64,000 bases of DNA from Pseudomonas tolaasii NCPPB 2192 (GTDB taxonomy: Bacteria > Pseudomonadota > Gammaproteobacteria > Pseudomonadales > Pseudomonadaceae). Positions 50,775 through 59,264 of the stretch are shown here, in pieces; the first letter of the stretch is position 1, and every line of letters begins with the position of its first letter. A program made the translations under genes and the position numbers. The stretch covers positions 2,480,001 to 2,544,000 of the forward strand of contig NZ_PHHD01000001.1 in assembly GCF_002813445.1 (NCBI RefSeq), in the 5' to 3' direction. The notes under the pieces were generated by a model. The model searched no databases. It saw only the letters and a list, made by a program, of their open reading frames with translations, and was not told where the DNA came from.

Positions 50775-51170
50775 ATGAGTTCTGTCCTGCATGAGGATCC
50801 GTACCTTGAAAGCTGGCGCTGGATGAGCCGCCAGATTCGTTGCGGCCTCGACCCCAATGAACCTCGCCTGATCGAACATTACCTCAGCGAAGGTCGCTAT
50901 CTGGCGTGTTGCACGGCGACTCATCCGTGGACGATCGCTGAAACCTCATTCCGCCTGTTGATCGACACCGCCAGCGACGTAGCCCTGCCGTGGCACTGGC
51001 GCTCCATGTGTCTGGACCAGGCTTGGCGCCCGTTGCGCGACCTGGAAAAACTCTCCCACTGTGCCTGCCGCCTCAAGCGCTGGCAGACCTTTGCCTGGCA
51101 ATTGGCGACCTGCGAATTGCTGCCGTCCATTTCTGTTTCTGACCTGGTGCAAGGATCTAACGATGATTAG
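50775..51170 (+). CDS. fagA: FagA-like iron-associated protein
   Basis: This 131-residue protein of unknown biochemical function is found at the head of the pseudomonad fagA-fumC-orf-sodA operon. It is rich in Trp, Cys and His (MSRQIRCGLDP, LACCTATHPWTIAETS, LSHCACRLKRWQTFAWQ), compatible with but not proof of metal or cofactor binding. No signal peptide or membrane helix is seen. The ATG at 50775 is preferred; an in-frame GTG three codons earlier is possible. Its last codon and stop lie at the outer edge of the left arm of a 272-bp fold-back element, so the C-terminus (GSNDD) may have been altered by that element. A Fur box lies upstream. Confidence 0.85.
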   Translation: MSSVLHEDPYLESWRWMSRQIRCGLDPNEPRLIEHYLSEGRYLACCTATHPWTIAETSFRLLIDTASDVALPWHWRSMCLDQAWRPLRDLEKLSHCACRLKRWQTFAWQLATCELLPSISVSDLVQGSNDD

Positions 51171-51438
51171 GGTCTGCCATCACTTATTTCCTGTGCCGCG
51201 CCGGGTCTGCAATCGCGCAGGGCAAGGCGCGAGGAGTGCGGTTTGGTCATTCCAAATAAGCTCCGAGCAACGCAGCCCTGCGCGATTGCAGGCCCGGCCC
51301 TTCGGGTTGTGTCTGAAAGCGGGCCAGGCTGCGTTGCAGTCCTCGGCAAGGGAAAAACCATTACCAGCGGACTGCGCCTTGCCTGGCCCGCTTTCAGACC
51401 TCAACGCGACACAGGAAATAAGTGATGGCAGACCCTAA
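51167..51438. mobile_element. MITE-like fold-back element between fagA and fumC
   Basis: Perfect 29-bp terminal inverted repeats (51167-51195 and 51410-51438; the left begins TTAGGGTCTGCCATCACTTA) bound 272 bp. Inside are two more hairpins: one with 23-bp arms (51201-51223 and 51275-51297, one mismatch) and one with perfect 19-bp arms GTCTGAAAGCGGGCCAGGC (51311-51329 and 51381-51399). If the ends are taken as GGGTCT..AGACCC, both are flanked by TA, as for Tc1/IS630-type insertions. No coding capacity is seen. The left arm holds the fagA stop codon and the right arm holds the fumC ribosome binding site, start codon and first codons. Confidence 0.7.
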
Positions 51439-52807
51439 CACCCGTATCGAACGCGACAGCATGGGCGAACTGCAAGTGCCTGCCGAGGCGCTGTATGGTG
51501 CCCAGACGCAGCGCGCGGTGAACAATTTCCCGATCAGCCACCAGCGCATGCCGGCGCAATTTATTCGTGCCCTGATTCTGGCGAAGGCCGCAGCGGCCAA
51601 GGTCAACGTCGACCTCAAGCAAATCAGCGAAGGGCAGGGCAAGGCTATCGTCGATGCTGCCCAGGGCTTGCTGGAAGGCGATTTCATGCAGCACTTCCCG
51701 GTGGATATTTTCCAGACCGGCTCCGGCACCAGCTCCAACATGAACGCCAACGAGGTGATTGCGACCCTGGCTACCCGCTTGCTGGGCGAGCCGGTCAACC
51801 CCAACGATCACGTCAATTGTGGTCAGAGCAGCAACGACATCATCCCGACCACCATTCATGTCAGCGCCGCGCTGGTCCTGCATGAACAAACGCTGCCGGC
51901 ATTGCTGCACCTGGTACAGGTGATCGAGCAAAAGGCTGAAGAAGTCCACCCATTCATCAAAACCGGTCGTACGCACCTGATGGACGCCATGCCGGTGCGC
52001 ATGAGCCAGGTGCTCAATGGCTGGGCGCAGCAGCTCAAAGCCAATATTGGCCACCTGCAGGATTTGCTGCCGAGTTTGCAGGCGCTGGCTCAGGGCGGTA
52101 CGGCTGTCGGGACGGGGATCAATGCGCATCCTGAATTCTCCGAGCGTTTCAGCCAGCAACTCAGCAGCCTGACCGGCGTGAAATTCACGCCGGGCAAAAA
52201 CCTGTTCGCTTTGATCGGCTCCCAGGACACCGCCGTAGCCGTCTCGGGTCAGTTGAAAGCCACCGCCGTTTCGCTGATGAAAATCGCCAACGACCTGCGG
52301 TGGATGAATTCCGGCCCCCTCGCCGGCCTCGGTGAAATCGAACTGGAAGGGCTGCAACCCGGCTCTTCGATCATGCCGGGCAAGGTCAACCCGGTGATCC
52401 CGGAAGCCACCGCCATGGTGGCCGCGCAGGTCATCGGTAATGACACAGTGATCACCGTTGCCGGCCAGTCGGGCAATTTCGAGCTGAACGTGATGCTGCC
52501 GATCATCGCCCAGAACCTGCTGAGCAGCCTTGAATTGCTGGCCAACTCCAGCGGTTTGCTGGCGGACAAAGCCATCGCCAGCTTCAAGGTCAACGAGGCC
52601 AAGCTCAAGGAGGCGCTGTCGCGCAACCCGATCCTGGTTACTGCGCTCAACCCAATCATTGGTTACCAAAAAGCGGCCGAAATCGCCAAGAAGGCCTATC
52701 AGCAAGGTCGCCCGGTGATTGACGTTGCACTTGAACACACCGATTTACCGCGCAGCCAACTGGAAATCCTGCTGGATCCGGAAAAGCTCACCGCTGGCGG
52801 CGTGTAA
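51425..52807 (+). CDS. fumC: Class II fumarate hydratase
   Basis: This 460-residue iron-independent fumarase interconverts fumarate and malate and replaces the Fe-S fumarases when iron is short. The superfamily signature is GSSIMPGKVNPVIPEA; TGSGTSSNMNANEVIA and GRTHLMDAMPVRM line the active site. The start ATG at 51425 follows AGGA by nine bases. This whole initiation region and codons 1-5 (MADPN) lie within the right arm of the fold-back element, and similarity to other FumC proteins begins directly after it (TRIERDSMG). It is second in the fagA-fumC-orf-sodA cassette. Confidence 0.96.
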   Translation: MADPNTRIERDSMGELQVPAEALYGAQTQRAVNNFPISHQRMPAQFIRALILAKAAAAKVNVDLKQISEGQGKAIVDAAQGLLEGDFMQHFPVDIFQTGSGTSSNMNANEVIATLATRLLGEPVNPNDHVNCGQSSNDIIPTTIHVSAALVLHEQTLPALLHLVQVIEQKAEEVHPFIKTGRTHLMDAMPVRMSQVLNGWAQQLKANIGHLQDLLPSLQALAQGGTAVGTGINAHPEFSERFSQQLSSLTGVKFTPGKNLFALIGSQDTAVAVSGQLKATAVSLMKIANDLRWMNSGPLAGLGEIELEGLQPGSSIMPGKVNPVIPEATAMVAAQVIGNDTVITVAGQSGNFELNVMLPIIAQNLLSSLELLANSSGLLADKAIASFKVNEAKLKEALSRNPILVTALNPIIGYQKAAEIAKKAYQQGRPVIDVALEHTDLPRSQLEILLDPEKLTAGGV

Positions 52808-52834
52808 GCACTCACTCTGCTTTGGAGGCTCACC

Positions 52835-53278
52835 ATGGAGCATTGGAAACGCACGATCGAACGGGCAAATCGCTGCTTCATGGCGGGCGAGCTGGTTGAT
52901 GCCCGTGAGGCCTATCTGCAGGCCCTGGCCCTGGCTCAAGTGTTGTTCGAGCGCTGGGCGGATGCAGATGAAGCGGTGGCGGCTTGCGTCATTTCCCATC
53001 ACAACCTGGCGGACCTGCACCTGCGCCTGAACCAGCCTGAGGAAAGTGCGGAATACCTTTGCGCTGTCCACCAGCGGTTGTTGCAGGCCATGCAGGACCC
53101 GCGCCTCAGCCCGCAGTTACGTGAGGCGGCGTTGCGCCAGAGCAGCAAAACCTACGTCGAACTATTGAATTTCATCAGCGATCACGGTGAGTACCCACGT
53201 ACTCACCGCCTGCTGGGCGGCACTGCGGCGCACACGGATGCGTCAACCCGCAACAGTCCTTATTACGGAGCTCATTGA
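52835..53278 (+). CDS. Conserved hypothetical protein between fumC and sodA
   Basis: This 147-residue, predicted all-helical cytoplasmic protein has TPR-like character in residues 1-85 (RANRCFMAGELVDAREAYLQALALAQ..ADADEAVAACVISHHNLADLHLRLNQPEESAEYL). It corresponds by position to the unnamed gene between fumC and sodA in the P. aeruginosa iron-regulated operon. No catalytic motif is visible; a chaperone or assembly role for its neighbours is only a guess. GGAGG seven bases before the ATG supports the start, and sodA begins one base after its stop, so the genes are coupled. Confidence 0.85.
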   Translation: MEHWKRTIERANRCFMAGELVDAREAYLQALALAQVLFERWADADEAVAACVISHHNLADLHLRLNQPEESAEYLCAVHQRLLQAMQDPRLSPQLREAALRQSSKTYVELLNFISDHGEYPRTHRLLGGTAAHTDASTRNSPYYGAH

Positions 53279-53279
53279 T

Positions 53280-53891
53280 ATGACCTACACCTTGCCTGCC
53301 TTGCCTTACGCCTATGACGCCCTGGAGCCGCATATCGATGCGCAAACCATGGAGATCCACTACACCAAACACCATCAGACCTACATCAATAACCTCAACG
53401 CTGCGGTCGAGGGCACTGAGTTCGTGGGGTGGCCGGTTGAGAAACTGGTTTCCAGCGTGCAACAACTGCCGGAAAAACTACGCGCAGCGGTGATCAACCA
53501 GGGTGGCGGTCATGCCAACCATTCCTTGTTCTGGGCGGTAATGTCACCCAAAGGTGGTGGCAAACCCGAGGGCGCACTGGGCATAGCCATTGAGGAACAG
53601 CTGGGTGGCTTCGACAGTTTCAAGGAGGCTTTCACCAAGGCTGCGTTGACCCGCTTCGGCAGCGGCTGGGCCTGGTTGAGCGTCACCCCGCAAAAGACCC
53701 TTGTGGTGGAAAGCAGTGGAAATCAGGACAGCCCGTTGATGAGCGGCAATACGCCGATCCTCGGTCTGGATGTCTGGGAGCATGCGTATTACCTGCTGTA
53801 TCAAAACCGCCGCCCGGAATACATCAACGCCTTCTACAGTGTCATCAACTGGCCGGAAGTTGCCGCACGCTACCAGGCCGCCCTGGCCTGA
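53280..53891 (+). CDS. sodA: Manganese superoxide dismutase
   Basis: This 203-residue superoxide dismutase has metal ligands H27, H81, D164 and H168 (EIHYTKHH, GGHANHSLFW, LDVWEHAYYL). The NQDSPL motif with Gln near 149 and the GGHANH context mark the Mn type rather than the Fe type (which has A-G-T). It is cytoplasmic: no signal peptide. It ends the Fur-controlled fagA-fumC-orf-sodA cassette, where Mn-SOD replaces Fe-SOD under iron limitation. The start at 53280 gives the usual MTYTLPALPYAYDAL; the open frame upstream is not part of it. Confidence 0.96.
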   Translation: MTYTLPALPYAYDALEPHIDAQTMEIHYTKHHQTYINNLNAAVEGTEFVGWPVEKLVSSVQQLPEKLRAAVINQGGGHANHSLFWAVMSPKGGGKPEGALGIAIEEQLGGFDSFKEAFTKAALTRFGSGWAWLSVTPQKTLVVESSGNQDSPLMSGNTPILGLDVWEHAYYLLYQNRRPEYINAFYSVINWPEVAARYQAALA

Positions 53892-53924
53892 TATTGACTC
53901 CAATAACAAGATCTAAGGCCGACT

Positions 53925-54818
53925 ATGGGCACTGAAACACTGGCGATCAGCAGCGGGCGAATGTTTCGCTACGCGTTCGGCTCGTTGTTGCTGTTGGCGG
54001 GAACTGCTTTGCTGGTGGCCCACGGGCTGGCCTGGCTGAATCTTGAACCGCGCATTCTGCGTGCCTTGCAGGGCGGGGCGATCTGCGCGCTCGGCACGGC
54101 GTTGGGCGCGGTGCCAGTGCTGGTGATTCGCCGGATGCCGGTGGCGTTGAGCGATACCTTGTTGGGCTTTGGCGCCGGCGTGATGCTTGCGGCGACGGCT
54201 TTTTCGTTGATTGTGCCGGGTATTGCAGCCGCTGAAAGCCTGGGGCTCTCGCCATGGGGAGCCAGCGGGCTGATCAGCTTCGGCATTATGCTTGGGGCTT
54301 TCGGCTTGTATCTGGTTGATCGCAAGGTCTCGGGCGCCAGCCCGGAAATGCTGGTGGGCACGCCGGATAAACCGGTGATCCCGCCGCGTATTTGGCTATT
54401 CGTGTTTGCCATCATTGCCCACAACATCCCGGAAGGTATGGCGGTGGGTGTTTCCGCCGGTGGCGGAATGCCGGATGCCGATAGCCTGGCCATGGGCATT
54501 GCCTTGCAGGACGTGCCGGAAGGCTTGGTGATCGCGTTGGTATTGGCGGGGGCCGGAATGTCGAGGGTCAAGGCGTTCTTGATTGGCGCCGCTTCAGGCT
54601 TGGTCGAGCCGGTGTTCGCCGTGCTCTGTGCCTGGTTGGTGAGCCTGGCTGAAGTGTTGCTGCCTTTGGGCCTGGCGCTTGCCGCCGGCGCGATGCTGTT
54701 GGTGGTCACCCACGAGGTGATTCCCGAATCGCGCCGCAATGGCCACGAAAAACTTGCCAGCCTGGGGCTGTGCATCGGGTTCTGTTTAATGATGGTGATG
54801 GATACTGCGTTGGGGTGA
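53925..54818 (+). CDS. ZIP-family metal transporter
   Basis: This 297-residue inner-membrane protein with about eight helices belongs to the ZIP family of divalent-metal importers. The metal-site helix carries AHNIPEGMAVGVSAG and a second LQDVPEGLVIALVLAG, as in ZupT/GufA-like members. Zinc, manganese or iron are all possible; its position after sodA hints at manganese, which is inference. It is 33 bp after sodA and may be in the same transcript. Confidence 0.9.
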   Translation: MGTETLAISSGRMFRYAFGSLLLLAGTALLVAHGLAWLNLEPRILRALQGGAICALGTALGAVPVLVIRRMPVALSDTLLGFGAGVMLAATAFSLIVPGIAAAESLGLSPWGASGLISFGIMLGAFGLYLVDRKVSGASPEMLVGTPDKPVIPPRIWLFVFAIIAHNIPEGMAVGVSAGGGMPDADSLAMGIALQDVPEGLVIALVLAGAGMSRVKAFLIGAASGLVEPVFAVLCAWLVSLAEVLLPLGLALAAGAMLLVVTHEVIPESRRNGHEKLASLGLCIGFCLMMVMDTALG

Positions 54819-54836
54819 AGCCATTGCGGCTTCACC
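54814..54836. terminator. Stem-loop between the ZIP transporter and ptsO
   Basis: A 9-bp stem GGTGAAGCC/GGCTTCACC (54814-54822 and 54828-54836) overlaps the transporter stop codon and separates converging genes. No T-run follows, so termination strength is uncertain. Confidence 0.45.
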
Positions 54837-54853
54837 TGCCCTCAAGAGTGAGT

Positions 54854-55126
54854 TCATTCACCCTCATCAAAGAAATTATTGATCAGCGCCACCAGTGCGG
54901 CCATGGCTTCATCTTCCTGCTCGCCTTCCGTCTTCAAGTGAATCTTGGTGCCTTTACCCGCGGCCAGCATCATCATGGCCATGATGCTTTTGCCATCGAC
55001 CATGGATTCCGGGGTGCGCCCGGCGCGTATCTGGCAAGGGAACTGGCCGGCAACGCCGACGAACTTGGCGGAAGCTCGGGCGTGCAGGCCCAGCTTGTTG
55101 ATGATTTCAATTTCCAGAGCGGGCAT
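54854..55126 (-). CDS. ptsO: Nitrogen-PTS phosphocarrier NPr
   Basis: This 90-residue HPr-like protein is the middle phosphocarrier of the nitrogen PTS (PtsP-PtsO-PtsN). The phospho-histidine is H15 in INKLGLHARASAKF. The region GKSIMAMMMLAAGKGTKI matches the second conserved HPr block. It is the last gene of the rpoN-hpf-ptsN-rapZ-ptsO run, 20 bp after rapZ. Confidence 0.95.
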   Translation of the reverse strand: MPALEIEIINKLGLHARASAKFVGVAGQFPCQIRAGRTPESMVDGKSIMAMMMLAAGKGTKIHLKTEGEQEDEAMAALVALINNFFDEGE

Positions 55127-55146
55127 CGCGGGGGTGTTCCTTTCAG

Positions 55147-56001
55147 CTAAAGGTCGCGGTGGCGGACCTGGACGTTCTTGAGGGTTTGTTGCAGCACCTG
55201 GCCCAGGCGTTCAGTCAGGTAAACGGAACGGTGATGGCCCCCGGTGCAGCCAATGGCAATGGTGACATAAGCCCGATTGCTCGCGGCGAAACGCGGCAGC
55301 CATTTAAGCAAATAACTGGAGATGTCCTGAAACATTTCCTCTACATCCGGCTGTGCCGCCAGGTAATCGGCCACCGGCTGGTCCAGCCCGGACTGTTCAC
55401 GCAGCTCCGGTTTCCAGTACGGATTCGGCAGGCAACGCACGTCGAACACCAGGTCCGCATCCACCGGCATGCCACGCTTGAAGCCAAATGACTCCACGAG
55501 AAATGCCGTGCCGGGTTCCGGCTGGTTCAGCAGGCGCAGCTTGATGGCGTCGCGCAGCTGATACAGGTTCAGCCCCGTGGTGTTGATCTTCAGATCGGCC
55601 AGGTCAATGATCGGGCCGAGCAATGTAGTTTCATCCTCGATCGCCTCGGCGAGGGAGCGATGCGGGCTGCTGAGGGGGTGGCGGCGACGGGTTTCGGAAA
55701 AGCGCTTTAGCAGCGTTTCTTCATCGGCGTCCAGGTACAGCACGTCGCAATGGATATGCTTGGCACGCACTTCTGCGAGCAATTCGGGAAAACGCGAGAG
55801 GTGGCTGGGCAGGTTGCGGGCGTCAATCGAAACGGCGACCAGCGGTTGCGCCAGTTCGGTATGGATCAGTGCCCGTTCCGCCAGTTCCGGCAGCAGGCCG
55901 GCGGGCAGGTTGTCGATGCAGTAGAAACCACTGTCCTCAAGCACGTTGAGGGCGGTGCTTTTACCCGAGCCGGAACGGCCGCTGACGATGATCAAACGCA
56001 T
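55147..56001 (-). CDS. rapZ: RNase adapter protein RapZ
   Basis: This 284-residue nucleotide-binding protein has Walker A GRSGSGKS (8-15), VSIDARN and the C-terminal CTGGHHRSVYLTERL motif of the RapZ/YvcJ family. In E. coli it controls GlmS by directing RNase E to the sRNA GlmZ; whether that circuit exists in Pseudomonas is not shown by the sequence. It lies between ptsN (2 bp) and ptsO. Confidence 0.95.
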   Translation of the reverse strand: MRLIIVSGRSGSGKSTALNVLEDSGFYCIDNLPAGLLPELAERALIHTELAQPLVAVSIDARNLPSHLSRFPELLAEVRAKHIHCDVLYLDADEETLLKRFSETRRRHPLSSPHRSLAEAIEDETTLLGPIIDLADLKINTTGLNLYQLRDAIKLRLLNQPEPGTAFLVESFGFKRGMPVDADLVFDVRCLPNPYWKPELREQSGLDQPVADYLAAQPDVEEMFQDISSYLLKWLPRFAASNRAYVTIAIGCTGGHHRSVYLTERLGQVLQQTLKNVQVRHRDL

Positions 56002-56003
56002 GA

Positions 56004-56468
56004 TTACTGCCCGTTTTGTTCATCCAGGACTACCTGATAGAGCGCCTCGTTGCTTTTGGCGCTGCGCAGTTTGTCGCGTACTTCCTTGCGGTCGAGCATG
56101 CTGGCGATCTGCCGAAGCAGTTCCAGGTGTGCATCGGTGGCAGCTTGCGGGACCAGCAGAACAAAGAGCAGGTCGACCGGAGCACCGTCGATGGCGTCAA
56201 AATCGATAGGAGCGTCCAGGTGGAGCAGGGCGCTCACCGGGGATTCACAGCCTTGCAGGCGGCAGTGAGGAATGGCTATGCCGTTGCCAAAACCGGTAGA
56301 ACCGAGTTTTTCACGGGCAATAAGCGCTTCGTACACAGCTTGCGTGTCCAGTTCGGGCACTTCACGGCCGATCAGGTTGGCAATTTGTTCGAGGGCGCGC
56401 TTTTTACTGCCGCCCGGCACGTTCACAAGGGAACGGCCGGGGGTCAGGATGGTTTCAAGTCGGATCAT
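56004..56468 (-). CDS. ptsN: Nitrogen-PTS EIIA component
   Basis: This 154-residue EIIA-Ntr protein has phospho-histidine H68 in GNGIAIPHCRL and the family start LETILTPGRSLVNV. It is phosphorylated by NPr and regulates potassium transport, carbon storage and other processes rather than sugar uptake. It is placed 10 bp after hpf and 2 bp before rapZ. Confidence 0.95.
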   Translation of the reverse strand: MIRLETILTPGRSLVNVPGGSKKRALEQIANLIGREVPELDTQAVYEALIAREKLGSTGFGNGIAIPHCRLQGCESPVSALLHLDAPIDFDAIDGAPVDLLFVLLVPQAATDAHLELLRQIASMLDRKEVRDKLRSAKSNEALYQVVLDEQNGQ

Positions 56469-56478
56469 GGGGGGAGAG

Positions 56479-56784
56479 TTAACGACCTGTACCTTGCATC
56501 AGGTGCAGATTCTTTTCCTTATGCTTTATGAGTTGGCGGTCCAGCTTGTCGTAGAGCGAGTCAATCGCAGCGTACATGTCTTCATGCTCCGCATTGGCGA
56601 CGAGCTTCGCATTCGGTACGTGCAGGGTGGCCTCGATTTTCTGCTTGAGCTTGTCGACCTCCATGATGACCTGCACGTTGGTGATCTTGTCAAAATGCCC
56701 CGCAAGCTTGTTCAGCTTGCTCTCGGTGTATTCACGCAGGGGCTTGGTTACTTCCAGTTGGTGTCCACTGATGTTGACTTGCAT
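56479..56784 (-). CDS. hpf: Ribosome hibernation promoting factor
   Basis: This 101-residue short HPF/YfiA-family protein binds the 30S decoding site and promotes 100S dimers in stationary phase. Features are MQVNISGHQLEVTKPLREYTESKLNKL and AEHEDMYAAIDSLYDKLDRQLIKHKEK. The start at 56784 has AAGGAGA eight bases upstream; an upstream in-frame start would add 18 unrelated residues. It follows rpoN on the same strand. Confidence 0.95.
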   Translation of the reverse strand: MQVNISGHQLEVTKPLREYTESKLNKLAGHFDKITNVQVIMEVDKLKQKIEATLHVPNAKLVANAEHEDMYAAIDSLYDKLDRQLIKHKEKNLHLMQGTGR

Positions 56785-56859
56785 ACAGCTTCTCCTTCGT
56801 TGCCAGTGCATAAAGCGGTGGGCAGAAATACCCACCACTGGAACGCTATGGCCCGCCCG

Positions 56860-58353
56860 TCACATCAAACGCTTGCGCTCGCTGGAAGGCGCGATCCCGA
56901 GGGACTCGCGGTACTTGGCGACGGTTCGACGGGCGACCTGAATGCCTTGTGCCTCCAGTAAACCAGCGATCTTACTGTCACTCAATGGCTTTTTCTGATT
57001 TTCCGCGGCAACCAGTTTTTTGATGATCGCGCGGATCGCCGTGGACGAGCATTCGCCGCCTTCGGAGGTGCTGACATGGCTGGAGAAAAAGTATTTCAAC
57101 TCATAAATACCCCGTGGGGTATGCATGAATTTCTGGGTGGTGACCCGGGAAATCGTCGATTCGTGCATGCCAACGGCTTCGGCAATATCGTGCAAAACCA
57201 GCGGTTTCATCGCTTCGTCGCCATATTCCAGGAAGCCGCGCTGGTGCTCGACAATTTGGGTGGCGACTTTCATCAGGGTTTCGTTGCGGCTTTGCAGGCT
57301 CTTGATGAACCAGCGCGCTTCCTGCAACTGGTTGCGCATGAAGGTGTTGTCGGCGCTGGTGTCGGCACGGCGTACAAAACCTGCGTATTGCGGGTTGACG
57401 CGCAGGCGCGGCACCGACTCCTGATTCAGCTCCACGAGCCAGCGCTCGTTGTCCTTGCGGACGATCACGTCAGGAACGACGTATTCCGCCTCGCTGGATT
57501 CGATCTGCGAGCCCGGGCGCGGGTTGAGGCTCTGCACCAGCTCGATCACCTGGCGCAGGTCGTCTTCCTTGAGCTTCATGCGGCGCATCAACTGGCTGTA
57601 GTCGCGGCTGCCCAGCAGGTCGATGTAGTCGGTGACCAGGCGCTGGGCTTCGGCGAGCCAAGGGGTTTTGGCGGGCAACTGGCGCAATTGCAGCAACAGG
57701 CATTCGCTGAGGGTGCGGGCGCCTATGCCGGCAGGCTCGAATTGCTGGATGCGGTGCAGAACAGCTTCGATTTCGTCCAGCTCAATGTCCAGTTCCGGGT
57801 CGAACGCCTCAAGAATTTCTTCGAGCGTCTCGTCCAGGTAACCCTGATTGTTGATGCAGTCGATCAAGGTGACGGCAATCAGGCGGTCGGTGTCGGACAT
57901 CGGCGCCAGGTTCAATTGCCACAGCAAATGACTCTGCAGGCTCTCGCCGGCGGACGTGCGGGTGGTGAAATCCCACTCATCGTCATCATTGCTTGGCAGG
58001 CTGCTGGCGCTGGTCTGGTAAACGTCTTCCCAGGCAGTATCGACCGGAAGCTCGTTGGGAATGCGTTCGTTCCATTCACCTTCCTCGAGGTTATCCACCG
58101 TTGGGGCGGTTTCCTGGTAGGAGGGTTCTTGCACGTCGGAGTTGGGTTTTTGCTCGATGTTATCGGCCAGCGGGTCTGCATTGTCGAAGTCGTCGCCTTC
58201 TTCCTGGCGTTCGAGCATCGGATTGGACTCCAGGGCCTCCTGGATTTCCTGTTGCAGGTCCAGGGTCGACAATTGGAGCAGGCGGATGGCCTGTTGCAGC
58301 TGCGGTGTCATCGTCAGCTGCTGGCCCATTCTCAGGACTAGCGATGGTTTCAT
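56860..58353 (-). CDS. rpoN: RNA polymerase sigma-54 factor
   Basis: This 497-residue sigma-54 has a glutamine-rich activator-interacting region I (LVLRMGQQLTMTPQLQQAIRLLQLSTLDLQQEIQ), an acidic region II (about 55-120) and a core-binding domain. The C-terminal DNA-binding part has the helix-turn-helix and the RpoN box ARRTVAKYRE. It needs bacterial enhancer-binding proteins for open-complex formation. It lies 185 bp after lptB and heads the rpoN-hpf-ptsN-rapZ-ptsO group. Confidence 0.97.
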   Translation of the reverse strand: MKPSLVLRMGQQLTMTPQLQQAIRLLQLSTLDLQQEIQEALESNPMLERQEEGDDFDNADPLADNIEQKPNSDVQEPSYQETAPTVDNLEEGEWNERIPNELPVDTAWEDVYQTSASSLPSNDDDEWDFTTRTSAGESLQSHLLWQLNLAPMSDTDRLIAVTLIDCINNQGYLDETLEEILEAFDPELDIELDEIEAVLHRIQQFEPAGIGARTLSECLLLQLRQLPAKTPWLAEAQRLVTDYIDLLGSRDYSQLMRRMKLKEDDLRQVIELVQSLNPRPGSQIESSEAEYVVPDVIVRKDNERWLVELNQESVPRLRVNPQYAGFVRRADTSADNTFMRNQLQEARWFIKSLQSRNETLMKVATQIVEHQRGFLEYGDEAMKPLVLHDIAEAVGMHESTISRVTTQKFMHTPRGIYELKYFFSSHVSTSEGGECSSTAIRAIIKKLVAAENQKKPLSDSKIAGLLEAQGIQVARRTVAKYRESLGIAPSSERKRLM

Positions 58354-58538
58354 GGCAGGGGCTTAACACCTTATTCGCCGGCGCAATGCGCCATCCACGA
58401 CAGGGCGCGTGAGCGCCAAACATAAGCAAATTATATGCCTGATATCGGGGGCTTTGCCTAGAGCGCGGTAACAATAAAAAAGTAGAGGTTTTTATTGACT
58501 CGCGCGCGCTTTGGCGGCCTGCCGTGACACCGTGCTGC

Positions 58539-59264
58539 TTACAGGCGGAACTCGTGGCCCAGGTACACTTCCTTGACCAGTTCATTGGCCAGGATGGTGG
58601 CTGAGTCGCCTTCGGCGATCAGTTGACCGTCGTTGACGATATAGGCGGTTTCACAGATATCCAGGGTCTCGCGGACGTTGTGGTCCGTGATCAGCACGCC
58701 GATGCCCTTGGCCTTGAGGTGGTGGATGATCTGCTTGATATCGCCCACCGAGATCGGGTCGACGCCGGCAAAGGGTTCATCCAGCAGGATGAACTTGGGC
58801 GCGGTGGCCAGTGCACGGGCGATTTCCACACGGCGGCGCTCACCCCCCGACAAGCTCATGCCGAGGTTGTCGCGGATGTGGTTGATGTGGAATTCCTGCA
58901 GCAGGCTTTCCAGCTCCTTGCGACGGCCGTCACGGTCGAGTTCCTTGCGGGTTTCAAGGATCGCCATGATGTTGTCGGACACCGACAGTTTGCGGAAGAT
59001 CGACGCTTCCTGTGGGAGATAGCCGATACCGGCGCGGGCGCGGCCGTGCATGGGTTGGTGGCTGACGTCCAGGTCGTCGATCAGGACGCGGCCCTGATCG
59101 GCCTGAACCAGCCCGACGATCATGTAGAAGCACGTGGTCTTGCCGGCGCCGTTAGGGCCGAGCAGGCCGACGATCTGGCCGCTGTCGATCGACAGGCTGA
59201 CGTCGCGCACGACCTGACGGCTTTTATAGGCCTTGGCCAGATGCTGGGCTTTCAGGGTTGCCAT
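58539..59264 (-). CDS. lptB: LPS export ABC transporter ATP-binding protein LptB
   Basis: This 241-residue ABC ATPase powers LPS extraction by LptFG. Walker A is LLGPNGAGKTT, the signature is LSGGERRRVEIARAL and Walker B is FILLDEPFAGVDP with the H-loop ITDHNVRETL. No membrane segments are present. Its ATG overlaps the lptA stop by one base (TAATG). Confidence 0.96.
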   Translation of the reverse strand: MATLKAQHLAKAYKSRQVVRDVSLSIDSGQIVGLLGPNGAGKTTCFYMIVGLVQADQGRVLIDDLDVSHQPMHGRARAGIGYLPQEASIFRKLSVSDNIMAILETRKELDRDGRRKELESLLQEFHINHIRDNLGMSLSGGERRRVEIARALATAPKFILLDEPFAGVDPISVGDIKQIIHHLKAKGIGVLITDHNVRETLDICETAYIVNDGQLIAEGDSATILANELVKEVYLGHEFRL

